DNA of 64,000 bases from Shewanella avicenniae (GTDB lineage Bacteria > Pseudomonadota > Gammaproteobacteria > Enterobacterales > Shewanellaceae): assembly GCF_017354945.1 (NCBI RefSeq), contig NZ_CP071503.1:3348001-3412000 (forward strand), in the 5' to 3' direction. A program made the translations under genes and the position numbers. Shown piece by piece: positions 16,736-26,746 of the stretch; the first letter of the stretch is position 1; every line of letters begins with the position of its first letter. Below the pieces are notes generated by a model. That model had not been told where the DNA came from. It saw only the letters and a program-made list of their open reading frames with translations, and ran no database searches.

Positions 16736-18466
16736 CTACTGCAGCTTGTTATAAAGCGCACTGTAAGCGGGCTCACTGGCCAACAACTCAGTGTGTGTGC
16801 CCGATGCCTTAATCTGGCCGCCATCCAACAGGTGAATACAATCCATTTGCGCCATGCCGGTGAGACGGTGGCTGATCATCAACATGGTTTTGCCCTGCGC
16901 ATGATTCAGCAGCAGTTTAAGGATCTCTTGCTCCGTACGACGATCCAATCCCTCTGTTGGTTCATCCAGCAGCAAAATCGGTGCATCGCGCAGTAACGCT
17001 CGCGCCACGCCAATACGCCGTTGTTCACCGCCTGACAACTGACGTCCACCTTCACCAATCCAAGTTTTAAGCCCTTGGCCTTGCAGCAGATGAGCCAAGC
17101 CCACTTGGGTTAACACTTCAGCCAGTCGTGTATCATCCACTTTCTCTGGGGTCGCTAATTGCATATTGTCGCGCAGCGTTCCGGCAAGTAAGGCAACCCG
17201 CTGACTCACTACTGTGATAGCCGCTCTTAGGCTGGCTTCATCAAATTGTTCAACGGCCACGCCATCCAGCAGAATTTGCCCCTGTTGTGGCTGCCACTGA
17301 CGAGTAATCAGCGCTAACAGTGTCGATTTACCACAGCCAGTTTTGCCCAATAACGCTACCTTGCTACCGGCGGCGATCGCTAAGTTCAACTGTTGTAACA
17401 CCGGTTGTTGAGCAGACGCAAGCTGATAGCCAAAGCTAATTTGCTGTAGGCTGATTGCCCCTTGTGTTACATGAGCATCACTTGTGGCTGGAAAGGTAAT
17501 ATCCGCTTGCTGTGAAGTCAGCTCAGTGACTCTCTCTGCCGCCAATAGACAAGCGGAAAGATGTTGGAATGCCCCCGCTAACGGCATCATCATTTCAAAG
17601 ATCGCCAAGGCGCAAAATACTGGCAGCGCCATCATTGGCCCCGGCGGCGCATCACTGCCGACACCATCGGCCGCAAACCACAACATTAACAACAGAATCA
17701 TACCGTGGAACAAAATCAACGCAGCTTGGCTTAAGCCCGTCACCCACGCCATCGCCCGCTGACTCGCCAGCCATTGACGTTCAACTGCATCCAACTGTTG
17801 TCGCTGCTGCGTTGCAGCACCAAACAATGCCAGCTCCGCCTGCCCGGCTAACCACGCCAACAAGGCGATCCGGTATTGACGGCGACCTTCTAACACGGCG
17901 GTACCCGGCGCTTTGCCTAAGCGATAAAACACCCATGGCAGCAACAACCAAGCGAACAACAAGCCGCCGCAAAGCAGTGCGGCCAACTGCCAATCAAACC
18001 ATCCGATAAAGCCAAATAACGCCACCAGCATCACTGCAAACGCGGTCAATGGTGTGAGTAAACGCAGATAAAGATGATCAAGGGTATCAATATCGGCCAC
18101 CAAGCGATTCAGCAGATCGGCGCTGCGCATGCCTGCAAGGTTAGCTTCACTTAGCGGCAATAGTGACTTCCACGCCCACTGACGCAGGTCAGTCAGAATG
18201 CGGAAGGTGGCTTCGTGGGTCATCAAGCGCTCGCCATAGCGGCCAGCGGTGCGCGCGATAGATAAGCCGCGCACGCCGCCTGCCGGAGTAAAGTAGTTCA
18301 TGCCCACGCCCGCCAGCCCAGCGACTGCTGCTGCAGAAAGGAACCAGCCAGAAAGCGATAGCAAGCCGATACCGGCAGCCAAGGTCAACACTGTAAGCAA
18401 CAGGCCGATACACATCATCAACCACTGACGGCGGAATAAGCGCAGAAATGGCATTAACTGTTTCAT
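16736..18466 (-). CDS. cydC: Cysteine/glutathione ABC exporter subunit CydC
   Basis: A 576-residue ABC transporter half with an N-terminal six-helix membrane domain (GIGLLSLSGWFLSAAAVAGL near 32) and a C-terminal ATPase: Walker A GKTGCGKST near 374, signature LSGGEQ and Walker B ILLLDEPTEGLD. With CydD it exports reduced thiols (cysteine, glutathione) and is needed for periplasmic redox balance and cytochrome bd assembly. The ATG overlaps the cydD stop by 4 bp (ATGA), so the pair is translationally coupled. No cydAB is in the window. Confidence 0.93.
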   Translation of the reverse strand: MKQLMPFLRLFRRQWLMMCIGLLLTVLTLAAGIGLLSLSGWFLSAAAVAGLAGVGMNYFTPAGGVRGLSIARTAGRYGERLMTHEATFRILTDLRQWAWKSLLPLSEANLAGMRSADLLNRLVADIDTLDHLYLRLLTPLTAFAVMLVALFGFIGWFDWQLAALLCGGLLFAWLLLPWVFYRLGKAPGTAVLEGRRQYRIALLAWLAGQAELALFGAATQQRQQLDAVERQWLASQRAMAWVTGLSQAALILFHGMILLLMLWFAADGVGSDAPPGPMMALPVFCALAIFEMMMPLAGAFQHLSACLLAAERVTELTSQQADITFPATSDAHVTQGAISLQQISFGYQLASAQQPVLQQLNLAIAAGSKVALLGKTGCGKSTLLALITRQWQPQQGQILLDGVAVEQFDEASLRAAITVVSQRVALLAGTLRDNMQLATPEKVDDTRLAEVLTQVGLAHLLQGQGLKTWIGEGGRQLSGGEQRRIGVARALLRDAPILLLDEPTEGLDRRTEQEILKLLLNHAQGKTMLMISHRLTGMAQMDCIHLLDGGQIKASGTHTELLASEPAYSALYNKLQ

Positions 18467-20334
18467 GCTGCACCTCCTGCATTGACGCCAGTCTCAATTG
18501 TGTTCAGCTCTTCTTCAATATCAGTTTTCGTCGACTCGTCGAGATCTTGAGCGAGAGTATCCACCTGATCTAACGAGACTTGCAGTGGTAACTCGGCCAA
18601 CATCTGCTGAAATACCCCCGGCTGCGCCGACAATGCGGCCAACGTGCCTTGCTGCACAATTGCGCCTTGCTGCATTACCCATACCTCATCAACCCGATCG
18701 AGTTGATCCAATCGATGGGTGATCATCAAACAGCTTTTATCGGTTAAGGCTTGCCATAAGGCATCTAACACCCATTGCTCATTTTGGCTGTCGAGACTGG
18801 CACTTGGCTCATCCAGCAGCAGTAACGGCGCCTGCTTGGCTAAGGTTCTCGCCAGAGATAACCGCTGCGCCTGCCCCACCGACAACCCCGCACCAAATTC
18901 GCCGATAGTGTGCTGTAAACCGTTCGGTTGCCCGTGCACAAAATCATCAACCCGTGCCTGCTTTAACCAATGCCACAGTGCGTCATCGGTCAGGTCTGTT
19001 TGCCCTAATCGCAGATTGTCGGCAATGCTGCCATGAAACAGCTGCGGGTTTTGCCCCAGCCAGCCCAAGCGTTGACGCCAGCTGGCAATATCAAGTTGTT
19101 TAAGCTCTATACCGTTAATACGAAGGCTGCCTTCATAAGGTAAAAAGCCCAATAACGCATTGAGCAAACTGGTTTTACCGGCACCGCTTGGGCCCACTAA
19201 TGCCAGCTTTTGCTGCGGCTGAATGGTGAAAGATAACGGCCCAACTAAGCTCACCCCATCCATGCTCAACACACTGAAGTTTTCGGCAACAATCGTGAGT
19301 TCGCCTTGCGGCACTGGAGTATCCCCAAACGCCAACGGCTCAGGGGCGTTGAGCAATTCCATCAAGGCTTCTGCCGCGCCAATCGCTTGCGCTTTAGCAT
19401 GATAGTGACTACCCAGATCCCGCAGTGGTTGATAAAACTCTGGCGCCATAATCAAGATAAACATGCCGGTAAACAGTGAGATAGGCGCGCCATAATGACC
19501 AAAATTCAGCTCACCGAGATAGCTAAATCCAAAATAGACCGCCAGTACTGCAATTGATACCGCGGCAAAAAACTCCAGTACCGCCGAACTTAAAAAGGCC
19601 AAGCGCAACACCGCCATAGTACGTTCGCGAAACTCTTCTGACGCCTTGGCAATCGCTCGCTCTTCGGCGGCGGCGCGGTTAAACAGTTTTAGAGTCGACA
19701 GCGCTTTTAAGCGATCCATAAAATGGCCGCTCAGTTGCTGTAATGCGCTGAAGTTACGCCGGTTCGCATCAGCCGCGCCCATGCCCACCAAAATCATAAA
19801 CAGCGGAATTAACGGCGCAGTAATAAGCAGGATCAGCCCCGCCGCCCAGTTTAATGGAAAGGCACAGCAAAGAATGATCAGCGGAATAAAGCCTGCTAGG
19901 CTCATTTGCGGCAGATAACGGGCGTAAAAATCTTGCAGATCTTCAATCTGTTCCAACACGATGCTGGCCCAAGCGCCTGCCGGTTTGCCATTGATATACG
20001 CCGGCCCCAGTCGCGTCAATTTACTCAGTACCACCTCACGAATGTGGGCGCGTAAGCGCAAACCAGCTTCAAAACTGACCTTTTCGCGACTAAACGCCAC
20101 CAAGGCTCGCAAGCCAATCAACAATGCAAAGGCGGCAATATGTGGCACAAATTCAGCGCGGGCTTGCTGTTCAATAATCACGCCATGCAGCACAGTAGCC
20201 AGCAACCATGCTTGCACCACCAGTAATGCACCGTTAAGCACGCCCAACATCATCGACAATTTAAGATATACACCACAGGCGCCTTTTTGGTTGCGTAACC
20301 ACAGAGCCAGTTGATTTTCGAGGGATTTATCCAT
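18463..20334 (-). CDS. cydD: Cysteine/glutathione ABC exporter subunit CydD
   Basis: A 623-residue ABC transporter half, first gene of cydDC. Membrane domain in residues about 25-310; ATPase with Walker A GPSGAGKTS near 382, signature LSVGQAQRL and Walker B LLLLDEPSASLD. The C-terminus has an extra acidic tail of about 35 residues (DLDESTKTDIEEELNTIE) beyond the nucleotide-binding domain. The ATG at 20334 follows a CACTTCATGG-type context on the minus strand with no strong ribosome site visible. Confidence 0.93.
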   Translation of the reverse strand: MDKSLENQLALWLRNQKGACGVYLKLSMMLGVLNGALLVVQAWLLATVLHGVIIEQQARAEFVPHIAAFALLIGLRALVAFSREKVSFEAGLRLRAHIREVVLSKLTRLGPAYINGKPAGAWASIVLEQIEDLQDFYARYLPQMSLAGFIPLIILCCAFPLNWAAGLILLITAPLIPLFMILVGMGAADANRRNFSALQQLSGHFMDRLKALSTLKLFNRAAAEERAIAKASEEFRERTMAVLRLAFLSSAVLEFFAAVSIAVLAVYFGFSYLGELNFGHYGAPISLFTGMFILIMAPEFYQPLRDLGSHYHAKAQAIGAAEALMELLNAPEPLAFGDTPVPQGELTIVAENFSVLSMDGVSLVGPLSFTIQPQQKLALVGPSGAGKTSLLNALLGFLPYEGSLRINGIELKQLDIASWRQRLGWLGQNPQLFHGSIADNLRLGQTDLTDDALWHWLKQARVDDFVHGQPNGLQHTIGEFGAGLSVGQAQRLSLARTLAKQAPLLLLDEPSASLDSQNEQWVLDALWQALTDKSCLMITHRLDQLDRVDEVWVMQQGAIVQQGTLAALSAQPGVFQQMLAELPLQVSLDQVDTLAQDLDESTKTDIEEELNTIETGVNAGGAA

Positions 20335-20651
20335 GAAGTGAAATTAAAACAGCAAGTTAGTATCAGTATGACGCCAAACACTCGTTAAGGTTCACAGCGC
20401 TTGACCCACGGCCATCAGTTCGATAGGAGCCAGTATCGCAGGCCTTAGCAGCAGAATAAACCTCAACCGCCGTTTTTGTTGCTGAAGGTGCCCGACCAGC
20501 ACAGACATCAGCCCCGGTCAGCAAACTGAGTAAACTTGACCATCACCACCCTTGAGAATGGCGAACGACGGCCTTTTGCTGTAAACTTGCCGCCCGCCCA
20601 ACATCGGGCGCTTTTAATCTTCGGCCCGCGGCCAATAACTGAGTATTCTGC
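20335..20651. other. 317-bp divergent intergenic region between cydD and rhlE
   Basis: This holds the promoters for the two divergent units, though no convincing -35/-10 pair stands out; a TGTAAACT near 20580-20587 may be an extended -10 for the helicase. A GC hairpin CGCCCG (20591-20596) / CGGGCG (20605-20610) is followed by CTTTTAATCTT and could act as a weak attenuator in the helicase leader. No small open frame with a ribosome site was seen. Confidence 0.4.
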
Positions 20652-22241
20652 ATGAGTTTTGCCTCTCTCGGCTTATCTACCCCAATCCTAAATGCCATCA
20701 CCGATATGGGTTACAGCAACCCATCGCCCATTCAAGCACAAGCGATTCCAGCGGTATTGGAAGGCAAAGACGTGATGGCCGCTGCACAAACTGGTACAGG
20801 TAAAACCGCCGCGTTTGGCTTGCCAATGCTGCAACTGCTGACTGGCGGCCGTCGTCCAGCAGCTGGGCATATTCGCGCACTGATCCTGACGCCAACCCGC
20901 GAGTTAGCGGCGCAGATTGCTGAGAACATTGACCTATTCAGTAAAAACCTACGCTTACGCCATGCAGTTGCGTTTGGTGGGGTATCGATTAATCCACAGA
21001 TGTTGGCGTTGCGACGCGGAGTAGATATTCAAGTGGCCACTCCGGGCCGCCTGTTGGATCTGTACCAACAGAACGCGATTAAATTTGACCAACTGGAGAT
21101 GTTGGTACTGGATGAAGCTGACCGCATGTTGGATATGGGCTTTATTCACGACATCAAACGTATTCTGGCACTGCTGCCGCGCAAGCGACAAAATCTGCTG
21201 TTCAGCGCTACCTTTTCGGACGATATTCGCGCCCTTGCTAAAGGCCTTGTGAATAACCCGGTGGAAGTGTCTGTCACACCACCGAACAGTACCGCAGAGC
21301 GCGTCAGCCAAACCTTGTATGCGGTGAATAAAGATCAAAAATCAGCTGCATTGATTGAGCTGATTCAACGCGATGATTGGCAACAAGTCTTAGTGTTCTC
21401 GCGCACAAAACACGGCGCCAACCGCTTAGCTAAAAAGCTCGACTCGTGCGGCATTCATGCAGCAGCGATTCATGGCAACAAGAGCCAAGGCGCACGCACC
21501 AAAGCACTGGCCGACTTTAAAGCTGGTGCGGTAAAAGTGTTGGTGGCCACCGATATCGCCGCTCGCGGTTTAGACATCGATCAACTGCCGCAAGTGGTTA
21601 ACTTTGAATTGCCAAACGTGGCAGAAGATTATGTGCACCGCATTGGCCGCACCGGCCGCGCAGGTGCATCTGGCCATGCTGTATCTCTGGTGTGTGATGA
21701 AGAGTTAAAGCAGCTAAGCGACATTGAAAACCTGCTGCGTGGCCATATTCCTCGCCAAGAGCTGCCAGGTTTTGCCCCAAGTAAGCCGCTGCCAGAAACC
21801 CGTTTGCGTGTTGATGGCCCGAAAAAGCCGAAAAAACCGAAGAAGCCCAAAGTGGTGCTCGATGACGCAGTAACCGCCGACAAAGCACAGGCGAAGCAAC
21901 CGTCTGATAAAGCACCACAGGCGCAAAATGGACAGAAGCTGCAACGCCGTAGACCAGAACGCGCAGGCACGGCTAAAAACAGCAATGGTGGCAACGCAAA
22001 CGCGAAACGTAAGCCAACCTCAAACGGTGGCCAGCGCCGACAAGAAGGTGCACAGCCGCAAGAGAAAAATGGTGCCGCACGAGGCAAACCACAAGGGCAA
22101 TCGCGGCAACAGGCTGGGCAAAGCCAAAGCCAAGACTCACACACTAAAAATGCGCGCTACAACAGCAGCCAGCCTAAAAGTGCTAAGCAGCCAACAGCGC
22201 AGCGTCGAGGCAATCAGCCACAAGCAAAACCGCAGCGTTAA
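20652..22241 (+). CDS. rhlE: DEAD-box RNA helicase, RhlE-type
   Basis: A 529-residue ATP-dependent RNA helicase. Motifs in order: the Q motif region [11 protein letters not shown], Walker A AQTGTGKT near 46, PTRELA, DEAD near 157 ([13 protein letters not shown]), SAT near 190 and [10 protein letters not shown] near 330. The core ends near residue 390. The tail starts with [10 protein letters not shown] and continues as about 130 residues of low-complexity Gln/Lys/Asn/Arg sequence, typical of RhlE proteins and useful for RNA binding. Likely roles are ribosome maturation and RNA turnover in the cold. Confidence 0.92.
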   Translation: MSFASLGLSTPILNAITDMGYSNPSPIQAQAIPAVLEGKDVMAAAQTGTGKTAAFGLPMLQLLTGGRRPAAGHIRALILTPTRELAAQIAENIDLFSKNLRLRHAVAFGGVSINPQMLALRRGVDIQVATPGRLLDLYQQNAIKFDQLEMLVLDEADRMLDMGFIHDIKRILALLPRKRQNLLFSATFSDDIRALAKGLVNNPVEVSVTPPNSTAERVSQTLYAVNKDQKSAALIELIQRDDWQQVLVFSRTKHGANRLAKKLDSCGIHAAAIHGNKSQGARTKALADFKAGAVKVLVATDIAARGLDIDQLPQVVNFELPNVAEDYVHRIGRTGRAGASGHAVSLVCDEELKQLSDIENLLRGHIPRQELPGFAPSKPLPETRLRVDGPKKPKKPKKPKVVLDDAVTADKAQAKQPSDKAPQAQNGQKLQRRRPERAGTAKNSNGGNANAKRKPTSNGGQRRQEGAQPQEKNGAARGKPQGQSRQQAGQSQSQDSHTKNARYNSSQPKSAKQPTAQRRGNQPQAKPQR

Positions 22242-22257
22242 GCCTAATTAGCACTCA

Positions 22258-22298
22258 AAAAAAGAGGAACAGATGAATACCATCGTTCCTCTTTTTTG
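22258..22298. terminator. Terminator between rhlE and the DUF3626 gene
   Basis: A hairpin AAAAAGAGGAAC / GTTCCTCTTTTTT with a 14-base loop, and T-rich and A-rich flanks for both converging genes. Confidence 0.75.
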
Positions 22299-22329
22299 TT
22301 GTGAGTCTCTTTATTGCAGCGATAGCGAC

Positions 22330-23376
22330 TTAACTCGGCACACCAAAACGCACCAGCACATGCCACAACAGTTTAAGTTGCTGCATCACCTCTCCTTGTC
22401 CGCCAAACTCACGCCAATTCACCGGCTGTTTACTGATCGACTCTGCTGCAACGCCGATATCCACCGCCGTCAGATAGCCATCTCGCGCAACTCTGGCGGC
22501 TAATGCTGGCATCTGCGCACCACGAAAATCATTCGGCACCAACGCTAACGCCATGCGATAACCTTGATGCCAACAGAGTTGGATGTTGTAACGCTGGCAT
22601 AACTGCAGCATTAAGCGCTCAATTTCAGTGCCGCGATAACAAGGGTCAACCACCAGATGGGAGATATCGCGTTCCAGCCGTAATTCACCGTGATATTGCG
22701 CCTCAATGTAATGATCTAAATCGCCACTCATTGGCCGTGAAAAACGCTCGCTAATGCTTTCCGGCAACTGCTCACACAGATATTCCACCAAGGCTGCTGG
22801 ACGCATTGGATAACAGCCGAGGGCAGTATCACGTTCGAAGCTTTCGTTAAATAACGCGGCAAACACATCTTCAAAACAGGCTAAGGTGCCACGCTCTTTC
22901 GGTTCACGACAGGAATCGAGGTAACAAAAAGTGCATTGTTCCATCAGTTGCGGTGTCGATAGCAGATAACAGCTACCAAACCGCGCGGCGGGGCCACTTT
23001 GGTGCAGACCAATATCCAATGCACCATATTTGGGGCGGTTACGTGCGCCAACGTAGCAGTCACCAAACTGTTGGTTTTCCCAGTGATCGCGAATGCCGCC
23101 GAGTTGCGGCGACAACTTACCGTTCGAGAGGCGGGTTTCAAACTGGGTGCGATAGACGCCGTCATTGAGCAGCCCCATAACCACCGGCCAGCCACGGCTA
23201 TCAAGCCGATCGGGATGAAAGTGAAATGCAATACGACCAAACTCGCCGAGGTTAAGCAGAGCGTGATTTAGGCGCGGCGTGGCAATGGCAGACATCTGCT
23301 GCACGTTACGGATCAACGCCAATGCTGCGTCCCGTCGCGATAACGCTTGCTGCCGAATAAATTCAAGAGCGACCAT
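22330..23376 (-). CDS. DUF3626-like protein of unknown function
   Basis: A 348-residue cytosolic protein that resembles the DUF3626 family: FHPDRLDSRGWPV near residue 56, a short RFGSCYLL motif near 132 and a conserved Cys-containing segment after it. Downstream lie acidic and His motifs (YIEAQYHGELRLERDI) that could form an active site. The start at 23376 (MVALEFIRQQ) has GGAAGG about 7 nt before it; starts 5 and 11 codons earlier are less well placed. It is not linked to its neighbours. The family's activity is unknown to me. Confidence 0.7.
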   Translation of the reverse strand: MVALEFIRQQALSRRDAALALIRNVQQMSAIATPRLNHALLNLGEFGRIAFHFHPDRLDSRGWPVVMGLLNDGVYRTQFETRLSNGKLSPQLGGIRDHWENQQFGDCYVGARNRPKYGALDIGLHQSGPAARFGSCYLLSTPQLMEQCTFCYLDSCREPKERGTLACFEDVFAALFNESFERDTALGCYPMRPAALVEYLCEQLPESISERFSRPMSGDLDHYIEAQYHGELRLERDISHLVVDPCYRGTEIERLMLQLCQRYNIQLCWHQGYRMALALVPNDFRGAQMPALAARVARDGYLTAVDIGVAAESISKQPVNWREFGGQGEVMQQLKLLWHVLVRFGVPS

Positions 23377-23471
23377 AACCTTGCCTTCCATTTGCCTGAT
23401 CTCTATCAAGATACTGCAATTACAGTGTTTTTGTTAGCCTAGACAGAAGGATCTTCAGCGGAGATTCAGAT

Positions 23472-23502
23472 AAAAAAAAGCCGATGGGGAAACCATCGGC
23501 TT
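23472..23502 (-). terminator. Terminator of the lrgAB operon
   Basis: On the minus strand AAGCCGATGG / CCATCGGCTT is followed by eight Ts. It lies 110-140 bp after lrgB. Confidence 0.85.
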
Positions 23503-23611
23503 AACGCAACATGAAGACCTGAGAAGCACTCAGGCAAGTAGGTGCTCAATGACTTGAGCGATACCACTAAACTCTGGGGAAGCCGTGGTCAAAATTGTCA
23601 CAACAAACAAA

Positions 23612-24304
23612 TTAGGAAAACATCCAAGCAAACACTGGGGCGAAAATCACCATCACAATGCCAGCAAAAATCATGGTTAAACTGGCCACCACACCTTCTT
23701 GTTGACCAATCTCAGTCGCTTTCGCAGTCCCAGAACCGTGAGCACTTGCACCAAGCGCCACACCTTTACCAAGTGAGGTGTGGATTTTAAATAACTTCAT
23801 CAGCGGCTCACCGATCACCATGCCGATAATGCCGGTCAGCATCACCATCAATGCGGTCAGCTCAGGCACGCCGCCAAACGCACTGGTCGCTTGCAACGCA
23901 AATGGGGTCGACACTGAACGCACCAACACGCTATGTACTAACTCATCTGGCAGCGGGATCACTTTGGTCAGCAACCACGTCGAGGTTAAGCCAAACATCA
24001 CCCCCGCAATCACACCACAGGTAATGGTGAGCGGATACTGACGGATTAACTTGCGTTCGCGATAAATCGGAATCGCAAAAGCAATCGTCGCTGGCGCTAA
24101 TAAGGTGACTAACCAATGGGTGTATTCAAAGTAAGTGGGCAGCGGAATCGACAGCAACACCACCAGAATTACCACCACAACGGGCGCCAAAATACTCGGC
24201 AATAACCACCAGGTTTTATGGCGTTTATACATCGCCTTGGCGATGTAATAACTGCCCACCGTAATGGCTAAACTCAGCAGCGCTAATAAAGTTGACTGAT
24301 TCAT
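23612..24304 (-). CDS. lrgB: LrgB/CidB/YohK family membrane protein
   Basis: A 230-residue inner-membrane protein with about seven hydrophobic segments and the family motif SVSTPFALQATSAFGG near residue 129, followed by GVALGASAHGSGTAKA near 182. LrgAB/CidAB proteins were first described as holin-like modulators of murein hydrolases. Bacterial and plant homologues transport pyruvate or glycolate. It overlaps the lrgA stop by 4 bp. The divergent LysR gene probably controls it. Confidence 0.88.
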   Translation of the reverse strand: MNQSTLLALLSLAITVGSYYIAKAMYKRHKTWWLLPSILAPVVVVILVVLLSIPLPTYFEYTHWLVTLLAPATIAFAIPIYRERKLIRQYPLTITCGVIAGVMFGLTSTWLLTKVIPLPDELVHSVLVRSVSTPFALQATSAFGGVPELTALMVMLTGIIGMVIGEPLMKLFKIHTSLGKGVALGASAHGSGTAKATEIGQQEGVVASLTMIFAGIVMVIFAPVFAWMFS

Positions 24305-24783
24305 TTTTCAGCCGACACCTGCTCAGCAAGGTGCTGCTCACGTTGATGTTTTACGAGCTGACGCTTGAGATGCTGTTTGCGCTCAAAACGAAACACGCGA
24401 TCCACCACAAAGCCCGTACCCAACAACACTGAAATCACCCCAAGCACAATGGTCAGCAGAATATTGAAGCCATACTGTTTTAACAGGGTTTCGTACTTCA
24501 ACACCGAGATCATTGGCGGAATAAAAAACAGCAATAAGTCACCGATAAACCATGCTGCACCAAGTTGTAGTGCTTTCTCTGGAATAATTTTGAGCGCCAG
24601 CGCCAACAGCACCACCGCGAGGCCGAGTACACTACCCGGAATTGGTGAGTGTAATGCCGTCGCCACAGCATGCGCCGCCCAAGCCATCAAACAGATCACC
24701 GCCACTTGCAACATAGCGAGGCTGATTTGAATGCTTTGGCGTCTGAGTAAAGCAAATCGCGCTGTGGAATGAGCCAGATGCAT
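24301..24783 (-). CDS. lrgA: LrgA/CidA/YohJ family holin-like protein
   Basis: A 160-residue protein with four hydrophobic segments and the family pattern HSPIPGSVLGLAVVLLAL near residue 48, then ALQLGAAWFIGDLLLFFIPP. The C-terminal 40 residues are basic and hydrophilic (RKQHLKRQLVKHQREQHL), longer than usual. The ATG at 24783 has a weak GAG upstream; a TTG 30 bp earlier is less likely. It is the first gene of the lrgAB pair. Confidence 0.85.
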   Translation of the reverse strand: MHLAHSTARFALLRRQSIQISLAMLQVAVICLMAWAAHAVATALHSPIPGSVLGLAVVLLALALKIIPEKALQLGAAWFIGDLLLFFIPPMISVLKYETLLKQYGFNILLTIVLGVISVLLGTGFVVDRVFRFERKQHLKRQLVKHQREQHLAEQVSAEK

Positions 24784-24882
24784 GATTGGTCTCGGATAAA
24801 ATTGATAGCGCAATTGTAGGGTGCTATTTTAGATAAAAAAAATGAATATTATTAATACAAAACATTCCAAAGGGTTATATTA

Positions 24883-25776
24883 GTGGATCTTAAGGTTATT
24901 CGCTATTTCATAGAAATCGTCGACAACGGTGGATTTGCCAAGGCCGCCGAGGCGATTCATATCACTCAGCCCGCACTATCTAAAGCGATTACTCAGCTCG
25001 AGTCAGATCTGGATTTAGTGCTGTTAGAACGCGGTAAACGCGGCAGTCAACTGCGCCCAACCGCGTCGGGACAAGTGGTATATCGCTATGGCAAATCATT
25101 GCTGAATACCCGCGACGAAATGCTCAGTGAACTTGCGGCACAACGGAGTTTGCTGACCGGTGAGTTACATCTTGGCCTAGCCCCCTTAGGCAGTGCCGAA
25201 TTATTTACCCCAGTCATTAGCCGCTATCGCGCGCTTTACCCCAACATCAAAATGCAGTTGCTGGTTCGTGGTGGCACCGAACAAACTCAGAAGTTGAAAA
25301 AAGGCGAAGTGGAGCTCGCCACCGGGATTATCTCCTTAGACGATAATTTTGAAGGCTTCTGTATTCGGCGCGATCCGATGATGGTGGTGTTACCGCAGCA
25401 ACACCCTTTTGCCAGCGAAACTGAACTTAGTCTCAAACAACTATCTGAAGACCCGCAGATTATCTTCAATGAAGAATATGCCTTACATGACTTAGTGCTG
25501 AACGGCTGTGTGCAGCGCGGTTTTATGCCCAAAATCGTCACCAAGGTCAGCCATCCTGACTTTGGTGTAGCCTTGGTTGCCGCCGGGACTGGCGCAATGA
25601 TCATGCCGCGCTTTTTGGCCACTCGCCATCAAGTGCCTGGGGTGGTGAATGTGCCGTTGAGCCAACAGGATCTGATTTGGGAGCTGTCGATGTATTGGCG
25701 CAAAAGCCACACGCTTTCGTTTGCGGCGCTGGCGATGGTCGAGCTGGTGCGGGAATATCATGTTGCAGATCACTAA
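24883..25776 (+). CDS. LysR-type regulator, probably of lrgAB
   Basis: A 297-residue LysR family regulator. Residues 1-60 form the winged HTH (FIEIVDNGGFAKAAEAIHITQPALSKAITQLE). The remainder is the two-lobed effector domain. The GTG start is 100 bp from the divergent lrgA, the usual layout of LysR and target (compare CidR with cidABC). The effector cannot be read; acetate or pyruvate signals apply for CidR. The gene's end overlaps the DUF72 start by 17 bp. Confidence 0.9.
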   Translation: MDLKVIRYFIEIVDNGGFAKAAEAIHITQPALSKAITQLESDLDLVLLERGKRGSQLRPTASGQVVYRYGKSLLNTRDEMLSELAAQRSLLTGELHLGLAPLGSAELFTPVISRYRALYPNIKMQLLVRGGTEQTQKLKKGEVELATGIISLDDNFEGFCIRRDPMMVVLPQQHPFASETELSLKQLSEDPQIIFNEEYALHDLVLNGCVQRGFMPKIVTKVSHPDFGVALVAAGTGAMIMPRFLATRHQVPGVVNVPLSQQDLIWELSMYWRKSHTLSFAALAMVELVREYHVADH

Positions 25777-26644
25777 GCCGCGATTACGGCTGGGTATGGC
25801 GATGTGGTCGCTGCCGCAGTGGCAAAAATCGTTACAGCAGGGTTGCCGCACGCCCGCAGAGCGACTGATGGCCTACGCTGAAAAGTTTGATAGCGTTGAA
25901 GGCAATACTAGCTTTTACGCCCTGCCCGATGCCAACACTGTGGCCATGTGGGCGGCGAGCGTACCAGACAGTTTTCGCTTTACCTTTAAATTGCCAAAAA
26001 CCATCACCCACGATAAGCAATTGCAGCATTGCGAGTTAGAGCTCAACGAGTTTCTGCAGCGGATGGCACCACTGCAACCCCATACCAGTATCTGGAAGAT
26101 CCAACTGCCGGCGCAATTTGGCCCAGACGCACTGCCCCACTTGGCGACTTTTTTATCGCAGCTGCCACCTGAGTTCACGACCGGCGTGGAAGTGCGCCAT
26201 CCTGCGTTTTTTGCCAAAGGCGAAGCGGAGCAACAACTCAACCGCTTGCTGCTGCAGTACAACAGCAACCGCATCATCATGGACAGTCGGCCGATTTTTG
26301 CTAAACCCGCTACCAATGAGCTGATGCGTGATGCGCAACGTAAAAAACCACGAGTCCCGGTACACGCCATCGCCACCAGCGATATGCCCATCGTCCGTTT
26401 CATCGGTGACTTAGAGCAAACGCAGAATGACGCTTTTTTCACGCCTTGGTTAGCCAAACTCAGCCAATGGCTTAGCGAAGGTAAAACGCCGCACCTGTTT
26501 GTACACACCCCAGACAACATCCATGCACCGGAACTAGCCCACCGACTTTACCAACAGTTACAGCAACATATTGCCAGCCAGCAGCCGTGGCGGCTCGACG
26601 ATTTAGCACCACTGCAAAACTCGGAGCAACAAAGCCTGTTTTGA
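25760..26644 (+). CDS. DUF72 (YecE-like) protein
   Basis: A 294-residue TIM-barrel-like cytosolic protein of the DUF72/YecE family. Landmarks: LRLGMAMWSLPQW near residue 8, FDSVEGNTSFYALPD near 43, then FTFKLPKTITH and a late strand VRFIGD. The function is unproven. The ATG at 25760 lies inside the end of the LysR gene with GGGA a few bases before it, so the two are translationally coupled. Confidence 0.88.
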   Translation: MLQITKPRLRLGMAMWSLPQWQKSLQQGCRTPAERLMAYAEKFDSVEGNTSFYALPDANTVAMWAASVPDSFRFTFKLPKTITHDKQLQHCELELNEFLQRMAPLQPHTSIWKIQLPAQFGPDALPHLATFLSQLPPEFTTGVEVRHPAFFAKGEAEQQLNRLLLQYNSNRIIMDSRPIFAKPATNELMRDAQRKKPRVPVHAIATSDMPIVRFIGDLEQTQNDAFFTPWLAKLSQWLSEGKTPHLFVHTPDNIHAPELAHRLYQQLQQHIASQQPWRLDDLAPLQNSEQQSLF

Positions 26645-26746
26645 TAACAAAATGGCACATTGAAACTCAGGTTTAGCTGCGGCGTTGCTGGGTATTTCCG
26701 ACTATGCTGAAATGAATTGGCGAATTGATTTTGGTCGGTACTGCTC

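Noticed and set aside
21629..22144. A 171-codon minus-strand frame inside rhlE
   Set aside because: Antisense shadow of the Lys/Gln-rich helicase tail; it is Cys/Phe rich with no family match.
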